Source: Ampelomyces quisqualis (Eukaryota > Ascomycota > Dothideomycetes > Pleosporales > Phaeosphaeriaceae). From it: a DNA stretch of 64,000 bases. The position numbers and the translations under genes were made by a program. The DNA lies in assembly GCA_018398575.1 (NCBI GenBank), contig JAGTXZ010000009.1, positions 62,001 to 126,000 on the forward strand. Reading direction: 5' to 3'. Positions 22,916 to 33,455 of this stretch are shown piece by piece. Every line of letters starts with the position of its first letter. Position 1 is the first letter of the stretch. The notes under the pieces are model-generated. The model made no database searches. It saw only the letters and a program-made list of their open reading frames with translations, and was not told the DNA's origin.

Positions 22916-24399
22916 ATTTGCGGTGGGAGGGAAAATGGACGAGTCGGTAGAAGAAGCTATGTGGACCGGCGGGTTAGTTGAGCTGCACGCAAAATTCCGG
23001 AGTCGTAGAGCCGGGCTTCCGAGTGACTGCGGGATCGTGTACGCACCTTATTAGCGGACCGTACGCGGGGGTTGAAGACTGAGGTGGTGGTGAGGTTGTT
23101 GCGGGCACCGGGCGTCGGTGAAACTCTTCGGAAGTGCCGATTGTGTGCTTGTCTCGCTTGTGCTTGGAGCTCCCCGCACATGACTGCGCGTCACACCACA
23201 CAAGACTACCAACTACCACCTGCGACAAAGTCAACTTCATCGCATCCTAGAAGAAACCCCGTGAAAAAGTAGTGTCGACATCGTCGTTTGATGCTCCTCT
23301 TTCCGCAAATGTGCAGCTCTTAGGCGTTGAGAAGCCTCTAGACAATCCCTACCGAGCACAGTCTCCTCAATATACTTTCTCCCACTTTACCCTCGATGTA
23401 CAGCTTGAGTTGGACAAATCAGAATTGCAACGCAAACAAGCAGAATCGAATCCCTCCACGCTTCCGTCGGATCCCATGGGCCAGTTGTTGGCGGAGCTTG
23501 GCGCGAACTCACAGAAGCCGGCCATGCAACGCTTCGAAGATAAACATTTACATCGCTTGGAACGTTTTCACAGCAGCGCCTCCCTTGTGACGGATGCTTT
23601 TAGAGTATGCCTCAATTGCACCATCTCTACAGATGGTATAGCAGACGACACTGCACGCTACCAGTTGCGATTCATGGCCCTTGTGCGCACTAACACGGCT
23701 GGAGCACCTCGACATGTTCCATGATGCTACATTTTGCAACGTCTAGTCTACAGAAAGCTATATGCAAAGATCAGAGTCCAACACAAATTTCCGTGTCCGC
23801 GTAGGTCATTCTATGGACAGCATCGGGATTTCCACATAAATGTAACAAGCGCACAATCATAACACTGCTCTTGCAAAGTAAGAACCCGAACTTGCGCGCA
23901 GTCAAGGCTGATGCAGGCGCATTGTGTACCCACCAGGCATTTGTGTGATTTTCGACAAATTGTACATTGAACGCCATGAAGCACGGATTACTCCCCAAAC
24001 AACTAAGGAGCATGTCATTTCGCCCAACGACCCCAGTCTCATCACTCGTCAATTTGTGTGTTCAGAGTGTTGTAGCTGCAAAAGAAGTTTCGACAGCAGC
24101 TTCAAGACCTTGAGGGTTGTCTTCGACATGCAGAGTTGCGACGCCACTCTCCTTGACAAAGTCCAGTTCGAAAGCTATGACCGGCGGACGCGGTACTTGA
24201 CATGTCTACGACTTGTAAAAGGTTCGACAGCCCGGGACCGCTCAAAGTGAGAAGAGGCTGGAAAATCTAGCATGCTATACGACTTCGCAGGAGACATTGG
24301 GAAGTGTGATTTGCGCGTTGCTGTGCAGCTTCAGAGTCACTACGCCCCGCTTATGTCGACGACCTGCATGATTCGACAAGGTAGGGCCGATGATGCATT
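22916..24399. other. Gene-poor region with a possible coding remnant
   Basis: This holds the egd1 promoter. On the plus strand 23272-23724 is open for 150 codons (LDNPYRAQSPQYTFSHFTLD; DPMGQLLAELGA) and has protein-like composition but starts with GTG. It may be a decayed gene or a 3' exon; no family is recognised. A second weak plus frame, 23924-24250, has a CSECCSC cluster. I would not call either a gene. Confidence 0.3.
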
Positions 24400-26170
24400 T
24401 CAATCTGCCTGGATAGGCAAGATATCCATGTGTATATGAGCTGTACAAAGTGTGGATGGCTGTATTCGCCGACTACGTCGTGGTGTGGAGCATATGCTTG
24501 CTGAGAATCAACCAATACGGGTTTCGCAGGATCATGGTTTCCGGAAGGACGCCGAACATACCTTCTTGTCCAACGAAGTAAGAATGCTTTTGTGTTGCTT
24601 GGGCCGTGGATTGCTGTAATCGGCGAAACGGCGTGTTATGCTTGCCGCATCTTCCTGTTTTTGATCAACACGGGCATACAGAGATTGGAACGCATGTCAG
24701 GATCTTTTGTGAGTGTTTCGTAAGCTGCCAAAATCGGAAGAAGTAACAATCTTTCGTTGGAATTATGGATTACTGCAGTCGCCGTTGAGCATCACTTGCC
24801 TGCCAGTATCAAGGAAGATAAGCCTGCGAAGATCAGGCTGGTCTGCTGCAGCCAGGAAGCCCAGATGGCAAACTTCCTGAAGCGGCAGGAATAATTCTGA
24901 ATTCATCGATTGCTGCAGTCGCCGATGGCGTTGTCGTGCTGCACGTCCAAGGATTACGAAACTTGCGGGTTACGGTGGACGCGTATGCCTTCAAATCTCC
25001 TCAAGAGGCAAGAGTGGTTATGTGTTGTTACTATTGTTGTATAGCCATCGATCACTGAGGTCGCCGACTAGGTGTTATGCTTCATCTCCATGCAGCTCCG
25101 CCTCCACTTCGCCAACACAGACCAAGTGAACTGACCAATTGCCGCAGGTATGATCTGGAATGACCATCTTCGAATCTCCAAGTAGATTGAGGATACAGGA
25201 AAGGTACCGTGAGCTTGGGTACGTAAATTGCTTTGGTCGCCGACTGAATTTGTTACTCGGGCGCTACCGTTTCTTGGAAAAATTCCAGAGGATGCACGGG
25301 CTTGTTGCTTGCAATGACTACGGAGTTGCCCGAGTATGACTCATCGGCCTTCTCATGGCCTCATCATTGCATACCCTTCTGTTAATGCGCATATCAAACT
25401 TCCTGATGCAGTAGGTTCGGCAATCTTGTCGTCGGCGGCATCGATTGCAGTAATCGGCGACTTCACAGGGACATCCTGATGTTGGGCAACCCGCCCCAGG
25501 CTCTTGCTTTGCACTTGTTGGAAGTTTAATGTGAATTAGCATGGCTTGTTTCATACTTCCCCAAGAGGCAGAAAAGAAGTCAAGGTGTTTCGAAAGTGGA
25601 ACGCAGTGCTCGCCGACTCGGAGTCACTTTAGGCCCGCCGCCCGCCGCCGACAGCCCTAGCCAAAACCTACAATACCTCGGTAGTAGGTATGATACACGA
25701 CTACAAGGCGAATCATAGTATGTTTAATCTTTATCAAACTCCCTGAAGCAGCAAGAACAGTGTTCGTGTTGGTGGGTCCGTCGATTGCGGCTTCGCCGAC
25801 GTTCCTGTCACCGTGTGTAATTAGGCATTCAAATTCGAACTCAAACACCATTGACTCAAGCACGTTCCTAGCTCTTGAGAAACGACAGTGTGCTGCAGCA
25901 CAACGCCAAAGAAGCACGATGAGAAGCCGGCGTTGTGAGACTCGTTGATTGTAGTACTCGCCGACCTTCGTATTCTGACCACTTGTGACAACTCAAAGGG
26001 CACTCCAACCTAATCACAGTAAGGGAATCGATGATCTACCACGCCGCGGTTCAAACTTCCTGGGGGTGTAGGAATGAACTTGAGACGCCCACTCCCGCTC
26101 TGAGCTTACGGAGTACGCACCGCAACTAGCAGGATCATCCTAACAATCCTCTACATTGCCGACCTCCTCC
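24400..26170. repeat. Degenerate tandem array, about 11 units, mean spacing about 169 bp
   Basis: Two motifs recur in the same order. Motif B, consensus GATTGCAGTAATCGCCGAC, has its TCGCCG core at 24466, 24620, 24779, 24919, 25061, 25237, 25454, 25610, 25793, 25958 and 26156 (weak). Spacings run 140-217 bp. Motif A, consensus TCAAACTTCCTGAAGCGGCA, lies about 50-70 bp before B at 24400, 24869, 24992, 25171, 25395, 25552 and 25735, with a copy at 26052. Between the motifs similarity is low, so the array is old. No frame stays open across it, and there is no A+T skew suggesting repeat-induced point mutation. Confidence 0.72.
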
Positions 26171-27644
26171 GCATTGCATGTAGATATGGAGTACATTCTT
26201 CAGAGATACTTCTCTGCACTTGTGTATACAACGGGAAGCAGGTCGGCGATGTGCCGAAGTCAGACATGTAGTGCGACACACAACACGGCCTCAGTGCGTT
26301 GCCATGCGGCTGAGTAGTACCAAGAAGCCTTGCGGACATTTCGCAACGTCTAGTTTTCTCCGACTTGCTCGTTGGCCTGGTGTGAGCCTCGCATACCATC
26401 CCACTTCAATCTCAAGCGGAACCTTGCCTGTTTGTTTTCCTGGCGAAGCGTCGGCCTTCCTCTCGCAAGCTAAGCTCCCATAACCGATTTGAGTTCGATA
26501 ATCGTAGAATATCTAAACTTCCACGCATCGCCGTTATGGCGTGGAAAGCCGTAGGGATTCATGCCGCCGGTGCTCGGCGGAGATTTTCTTCGTTGGTTTG
26601 CGGCGTCCATGCGGAGCACCTACCTGACCGCAACGCTTCACGTCGGCGAGGTGGTTGTGGCAACGGCGTAACCCCAGTAAGCGGATCCTTAGTGACGCAG
26701 CTAACGAGATGAGAAGCTATTTCCACAAGACAACACGCCTTGCGGTGAAAAACGAACTGCCTTCTCGAGCATAGCGGGAATTTCGTGGATCTATCATCTG
26801 TGTGTAGAATATAATGTCCATTGTTGTACCCGCTTGGGAAAAAAAAGTACCCCATTCGGTCTCTTGGTAATGCCTGTGTTACTGTAACAACCGACAGGAC
26901 CCCTGACCCATGCCACGAAACTTGCCTGGACCCTTACAACTCTGATCCAACGCCATGTCCTCGGTCTGCAGCTTTTGCTGTAGGCTCCCGCGGCTACTAG
27001 TCTAGTTAGAATGAGGTCGCCGACAGTCGACAATCGGCGAGCTGCGCCTCCAATGGATGTGTCCGCCTTGTGCAACAGCGCAAGAATCGTACCTCTCAAC
27101 CCTTACATGAAACCGCCCACATAGCAATCATTGTACGTACTACAGAGTCTGCTCGGGATCTCGCAGCATCTGCAGCCTTCTTGTCGCGTAGAAGTCCCCC
27201 GCGAAAATACACTAATTTGGCAATCGCCGACTGACCAGCGCCACCACGCGCGGGCCACGCGGGTTGTGGAGTTGTGGAGATGTGCATGTCTCCAGCCGAC
27301 ACGCCATCATCCTGCTTCTCGATGTGCTGGTGCCCATAGCCGGCTAAACCTACGCTTCCGTAGTGTAGTCGGCGACTATGTGCAAATGCACTTTTGTGAT
27401 TGGTGAGCGGGCCCTTGGCGATGTTGATCTGGGTCAAACCATAGCTCTCGTTTGTGCGTAGGGGGTCTTCGTAGATGCTGGGCTGAGAGGAGCATGTGCG
27501 CTGCTTTGGCTGGTCTAGTTTCTTGGTTTAATTGTCATCAGCGGCACTTTTTGTGTCCGCCACGTAGGAGAGCGAAGGGCGCAGAGAGGAAGTGAAAGAG
27601 GAGTGAAAGGCTATCAGCAACACATTGAAAAGACAGAAACCAGA
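26171..27644. other. Gene-poor region with scattered array-core motifs
   Basis: No credible gene. The array core recurs as an inverted pair at 27017-27041 (TCGCCGAC facing AATCGGCGAG) and singly at 27224 and, inverted, at 27369. These copies lie in the region upstream of the transporter gene that starts at 27645, so they may sit in its promoter. Confidence 0.4.
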
Positions 27645-28708
27645 ATGTTCACACCTGTCGAAACGAGCATTGGTGCTATACTACTGCACCAAGCCACACG
27701 CAACCTGCTCTATCAGAATGGAGATATACTGGGCGCGTCGGGACTCCTCCGCCAGCTCTTCAGCAGCCCATCGAAAGAAACCTTGGCCTTCTTCGCAGGC
27801 ATGACCGCCAGTTACCTCCCTCTAAAGTCTCTTGCACCAGAGCTACTCACGGGCTACCCCACGGCACCGATGACATTGCAGGCTTGCCTAGCCACGATAT
27901 GCGTTGGTGCTCTGATAGGACTCGGGACAAAGGTGAGTTCAAGCGGGTGGGCTTTCACCAATCAGGAAGAACTGACAAAACCCAGATGTCAAATGGATGC
28001 ACATCTGGACACATGCTATGTGGTCTTCCTCGCCTAAGCGGGCGCTCAGCAGTAGCGGTTGCCACATTCTTCCCAATAGCCATCCTTACACATCACCTCC
28101 TCCATCCAACACTATACACCGAAGCATGCCCCGGCAATACTCCATGCTACACGCCCGTCTATCCGTCCTCAACCACCACCGCATCACTGGTCTTACTAGC
28201 TGCGTTCAGTATCGTTGCTGCGCGAATCGTTCCGCAGCTTGTTGAAAACATCCAAGCCACCCAGTCGATAAACAACAAACGGCCTTCCAGCCCACAGTCA
28301 TCCGCACGCCAAGCGACTCGATTTTTCTCTGGTTTGCTCTTCGCACTTGGTCTTCACATTTCAGGCATGGCATATCCTGCAAAAGTAGCTTCGTTCCTGT
28401 CCTTCCCGGTTATGCAACATTGGGATCCGTCGCTCGCACTGGTCATTCTCTTCGGTGTGCTACCGAATCTCATAGAGATACAGCGCAGAGGCCTCAGTAG
28501 TCCACCCTCATTCGCCGACGAATTTTCGTTGCCCATGAAGACCTTTAAGGATGTGGACGCCAAGTTTGTGGCGGGTGCTGCGGCTTTCGGTGTGGGATGG
28601 GGCTTGACAGGTACTTGTCCTGGCCCAGCTGTGCTTCGGGCTATCGCTCAGCCAGTCTGGGGAGCTTTATGGGTTGGTGGATTCTGGCTTGGAGGCAAGG
28701 CAATGTAA
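27645..28708 (+). CDS. YeeE/YedE (TsuA-type) sulfur-compound transporter
   Basis: Exons 27645-27932 and 27986-28708 encode 336 residues. The protein is hydrophobic with about eight to ten predicted helices. Two Cys motifs mark the family: GCTSGHMLCG (Cys101, Cys108) at the start of exon 2 and GTCPGPA (Cys307). In bacterial TsuA such Cys relay thiosulfate through the membrane. The intron falls just before the first motif, in frame. The substrate here (thiosulfate or a relative) is inferred from the family. The gene stands alone in a repeat-rich region, so transfer from bacteria followed by intron gain is possible but not shown. Confidence 0.87.
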
Positions 28709-28843
28709 TGGACACAGTTCCTGTTTCTTCGGCCTTTCGAAGCCGTCTCTTCATGTCTGCCACTTGTTTGCGTTGATACCCTATTCTTGGTTAGTGTTAA
28801 TTAAAGTCTATTCATCCCAATTGCGTGAAATGTGTGTTTGGGC

Positions 28844-30150
28844 TCAAGATTTTGCCAGACTTCTTGCTCTGTTTCTACCAAGCTCTCCCGATAATACATG
28901 TTGCCTGACGCTCAACACGATGTGAGTAGTGATGGCGTCTGGCCTCTTCCGCTCGCAACTTGCTTTGTCGGCAATGCCAACCAAAACGTATTGCGTAAAT
29001 TCACGGCCCGTGAAGTAATCGAATTCAGTGTGATACATGTCATCAGGCTTCTCTACAGATTTGTTGGGTGTTCGATCAGTGGAAGATATATCGACTCGAA
29101 TGTGCAGAACACCCTTTTCAAATAGATATTTCGACTCGCCGAGATCGCAGTCGGGATCCCAAGGCCAGGTGATCATATTTGGCATGACCTTACGCAAGCT
29201 TTCCGGCCCAGCCAGCCCAAGACCACGACGGAAATGCAGCACGACTGCCATTGTGAGTTCTCCTGCGTAGATTCAAGTTTTCTCCTTCGCGGGCATAGCA
29301 CGCTCTCCGTAGGATTGCATGAGAAACGTATCGACATGGTATACCCCAGCAAAACACGGTGTTCATTTGAACCCCAAGATCTCATAATTCCACAGGCTAC
29401 CCTGCGGTTCGAGAATGTGTCGACATCCATCTTCAGCGCCGCCTCCTATACCCATCGGGCCTAATTCTCCTGTCCAATCAACTCGGCATTGTGAGTATAC
29501 TCAATGGGTAGTGAATATCAGCATCCGATTGGAGAAGTGTTGCTCTTGATACGTCCTTGCAACAACAAGTCAGCACAGCACGTGTTACACTTGGAAATGA
29601 CGTAACAAACTTGTGAGGCTTACCAGGCGCGTTTGCCCCATTTTTCATGCTTGAGTGGCGATTTTAGCTCATCTCTAACAGGACGAACAGTGTCGAGTGT
29701 TGCCTCTAGAAGTGGCGCGTTTTTGGTGCCCAGAAACAAGCCCGGCAGACCAGCGTTGGCATCGTCGCCACCTTGTTCAAGTTTGCAGCCGAGTGAGTAC
29801 ACATGGTGCATACTATGAATGCTCCTATTGAGTACCTCTAGATGATCTTGTATTATCCAAAGGCAATCTACCTAAAGATATTCTTCACTGAGGACCTCTA
29901 CCACAAACATGGCCTATTCTATGGTTCAGGACAACTTGTAGCGATTAATCTGGACGCATGAATTCCGAAAGTCTCGTCCACCAGTTGGCTCGTGACGAAC
30001 GTTGGACTGTTCAGCGAATGTTGTACGGCCCCACCCTGCATATAACTCAGCGCCGACACAATTATACTCCGAGGGAAGCGGGACAACGCGGTCATTCTTG
30101 ACATCGATCACTCTACATTCCATTTCGCCCACACGCAGTCCTAGCTCCAC
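28844..30150 (-). pseudogene. Decayed HET-domain (heterokaryon incompatibility) gene
   Basis: HET proteins trigger cell death when unlike fungal strains fuse. Read from 30150 down, family landmarks occur in order but in different frames: CRVIDVKNDRVVPLP, then a corrupted ALSYVWG site (GAELYAGWG), GDDANAGLPGL (29770-29738), LDTVRPVRDEL, GKRAW (near 29626) and the hallmark FPSWSWAGW (29234-29208). Stops and frame changes separate them; some could be introns, but no full frame can be assembled. The last open piece (29251-28844, LFEKGVLHIRVDISS) fits the variable C-terminus. I judge it a pseudogene. Confidence 0.65.
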
Positions 30151-31158
30151 TGTCAGAGATGCAGACCAACAATATGTCTCGTGTTGAGTTTGGCAACCTA
30201 TGAGCTATTGCCGTACTACTTCTAAGCTGACATGATCACGTCGGAACCTTTGGAGCAACAGAGGCTTTGGTGATTTTTCTGGAACCATACATAGACCAAG
30301 ATCATAAGCCTGGCATAGGCTCTGCACTCCGAAGGTGATAACAAGGAAGGTTGAAGTTTCGGAACCTTTCCAAAACCGGCATTCGACACTGGTGGACACA
30401 GGAAGGGATATCTGCGCGGCGAGAGCGGCCGAGGATAGAAGTACACAGAACGTTCAATCCCGTTGGGGAGATGCTGAAATCTCACGGGAAGGTCCGGTCC
30501 AGGCAGTGAGATCTCCTGGACTCTTCACAAAATATTCGCCCCCAAAAGGTGCATGGGCACCACCAGTAGTTGGTGCCCCTGGCTGCCGGTCGCCATCTCA
30601 GACCGCCATATTCAACTATTTCCTTTCCAATTGTGTCTTTGACTATCGCATCCTCGAAAGAAAAACAGCTGATCTTTGGGCTTGTTGTCAGAATGCCTAG
30701 TGAGATGGTAATACCAATTGTATTCAGCGCAAATGTCATAGAGGCCTCGCGCAGCTGGGTTTGGGATGTCGAACTCCATGATCGAACCTATTGCTGTTGA
30801 AAAAGGGTACTAAAGCCGGCTCATGCTGCGAGACGAGACTGCTGTGTTCGGAATCTTGAAAGCAGGTAGTATTCGAATTAGACAAAACATCCTCGCCAGT
30901 GCAAGGCTGCGCCTAGTAGTTAGCCTCAAGATTTGTGAGAACGTTGCTTCTTCAGCAGTCATTTGCTCTTCCCGACGATCAAAGAGACTATTGACCTTTG
31001 GGTAAGGACAAAAGACAAGGGACTGTGCTGTAATCTAAGCTCGCTGAATTGTACATGTATCATAACAGCAATATTTGCCTTCGACCGTCACGGCAACAGA
31101 CTTTATGATTCAGAAGAACCATAGATGCGTTGGGAATCACGCCGAATAAGCTCTAACT
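30151..31158. other. Gene-poor region, possible coding debris
   Basis: On the minus strand a frame from ATG 30739 to 30482 opens with a signal-peptide-like stretch (ALNTIGITISLGIL), but it stops soon after and joins nothing. Other frames are short. It may contain 5' debris of the neighbouring HET pseudogene or of another lost gene. Confidence 0.3.
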
Positions 31159-32238
31159 TCATGGTGCCCCGCTATACAACTGGAATCCATTCTTTTGAAA
31201 CCCCGTAACAATCCGTTGACCATTTGCGCTTGTTGCCCAATCCGCGAATTGGTTTGCCAGCGTAGCATTCCTAGCCTTATTCCCGATCAACAGATGACCC
31301 GGCAGTATCAATGGGTCGCTCTCATCATCCGTACCTACCTTGAACTTCTCCATCGTAGTGTTCAAGCTTGGTTGGGTTTGCTGCAACGACAGAAACGTGC
31401 CCCGATCTGTCAAAGTGTATTCTTTAAGCGAATTGGCTGCACTCAGAGCTTGGATCGGAAAGGCCGGGTATTGGTGATACCAGTTGGAATGTGGCAGAGA
31501 CCAGGGAGCCTTGTGCGATTAGTGATTATTCGAATCTCACATGGCATTTTCGCATACCTGGCCGATTCCTAGCCAAAGAGAGGATTCTTTGAGATTTGTG
31601 GCTGATTTGTCGTAGCGTGTTAAGAAACGTGTGGGTACCGCAGTCTTCGCGTTGTTGAGCTCTCCCGCCTGATAGATCTTTGCGAATATGGTCGCAGCAT
31701 CCATGGTGGAGTTGACACCTGCTGGATTCTCAGGCGGTCCAGCGATGATGAAGTGATCGCGAAAGAGATAGTAGCTGCCACGTTGGTAATCAATAATGCC
31801 TTGGTCGCCGGCAAGCTTTTCTGCATCTGGGAGATACGAGATCCCGAGGTCGGCTTCGCCACTTTGGAGGTTCTTGATCGTGAAAGTCGTATCGCTGAGA
31901 ACCTAGTTCGGTGTTAGACCACTCTCACCAATGATGATCCAAACTTCTCCGTACCCATCCGATGCTGAAAGGCTGCGATCCGCTGATGACACTTTCTTGT
32001 ATGAATGCGTCTGCAAGAGCTGTAGGTGTTAGCTTTTTTACCGTAAAGTTGAGACCGTGAACACACCTTTCACGAGCCCACTTTGTCCCGCTCCACCGGT
32101 CGCAATGCGTAGCAAGATATTCGTGGTGTCGGAAGTGAAGCCGCCATTGTAGACCTCAGTTGGGTCGATCAGGGCATGAGCGCCATAAGCTACATTTGCA
32201 GTAATACATAGTAGACGTGAAGCTGTGCAGGATCGCAT
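31159..32238 (-). CDS. TupA-like tungstate/oxyanion-binding protein
   Basis: Exons 32238-32067, 32019-31955, 31902-31558 and 31509-31159 give 310 residues with all phases matching. After a signal peptide (MRSCTASRLLCITANVAYG) come LLRIATGGAGQSGLVKALADAF, SGEADLGISYLPDAEK, LFRDHFIIAGPPENPAG, PTRFLTRYDKSATNLKE, YTLTDRGTFLSLQ and GQRIVTGFQ. These match the order of the TupA periplasmic binding proteins of bacterial tungstate ABC importers. Fungi have no periplasm or matching ABC importer, so a secreted or wall-held binding role is inference. The fold is a type II binding protein. Confidence 0.87.
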
Positions 32239-33455
32239 AATGCAAGATTGGCGAGGTGTCTAATGTAGCTTCGTGACAACAATGCATCCACGACATACCT
32301 TTATATAAAATTTCACATGATAACTCCGAAAAGCTCGCTGTTCACCCTCGCCGCAGAACAACAGCATACTAATCCCAACAAGGCCAAGGAGCAAGTAAGC
32401 AACCTCTTTAGCACGTGTACTCTAGCACTTCTCCATCCACGAAAATATTAGCCCAACATTCACGTTCCGCACATGCCTACCGTCAAGCAAGAACCCAGCC
32501 TCGCCAGAAAACAATTCTACATACATGAAACTTTACCACCTAACACTTTCCTCCCCTCCCCCCCCCTTTCCCGTCCTAAACCCCAACAACACAAGGCAGC
32601 AAGTAACCCCCCCCGCAAAACCCCTACCCCGCAGCACCCAAACACAAAAAAACACCGTAAACGCACTCCTCCGCCCCAACTCAACCCGCAACGAAAACAA
32701 AAACTACCCCAAGCCCTCGAAACGCTTACATGCTCATGTTAGCATGTTAAAGACACGACCTACGAGTTTACGCTTACTAACTTATCTAGCACTATATAGC
32801 GCTGTATGAAAAGGATGTAGTGAAGCTACACGGCGGCTCATGCGAAAAGCAAGAGTGGGAATAGAATTCATCGCCCGCTATGGAGCCGTAGACGGGGGGA
32901 ATGGAAAGAAGTAGGTAATTTCTTTTGCACGGGTAAGTATGACAAAAGGGGGGGGGGGGGGAGGGGGGGTTTGAGAAAGTAAGAAAAACGCAGGATTTAT
33001 TCTTTTCTGTATTTTTTTTTGGTTTCCTGGTTTGGGAGAGTTTCTCGACATGGAGGGGTAGCTGGGACGATTGGGGGGCAAAGGATTAGGGTACATGTTT
33101 GTGCGGCAGGGTTGGCTATGGGAGTCCTAGTCGGTTCGAAGTCGGCATGACGTTAACTGCTCTCCCCATGGCAACAATTTCTACTTGGGAAGCAAAGACA
33201 AGAGGTATATTTCTCGCTGTTGATGCCAAAAGAAAACAAAAAGAAAAAGAAAACAAAGGACAAACCACGTTATAGCCATACACATACACATACAGGTGCG
33301 TACCCAAACTGAGACAATGGAGGGGCTCGAAGCAAACGCCAAATGCAATGTCGCACGCAAATGCAATGCTGAAACACCAATTCCCAGAGGTCGCTCAATG
33401 AAACCCGCAACCGGGGGGCAACCGGGAGCCATACGGAGCCAGGAACAAAAAGTCT
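32239..33455. other. Low-complexity intergenic region
   Basis: No gene seen. Homopolymer-like tracts are striking: several C runs at 32555-32640, a G run broken by one A at 32947-32968, and T and A runs at 33015 and 33235-33260. The left end carries the promoter of the binding-protein gene and the right end the 3' region of chs4. Confidence 0.5.

Noticed and set aside
24400..26170. CRISPR array
   Set aside because: Repeats are degenerate, spacing is irregular (140-217 bp), and the genome is clearly fungal.
30335..30700. Plus-strand 121-codon open frame
   Set aside because: It begins with ATG but shows no domain likeness and overlaps equally open minus-strand frames in coding debris.
32947..32968. 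Telomere-like or quadruplex-forming G tract
   Set aside because: It is a homopolymer-like G run without TTAGGG units, in a generally low-complexity segment; function cannot be supported.
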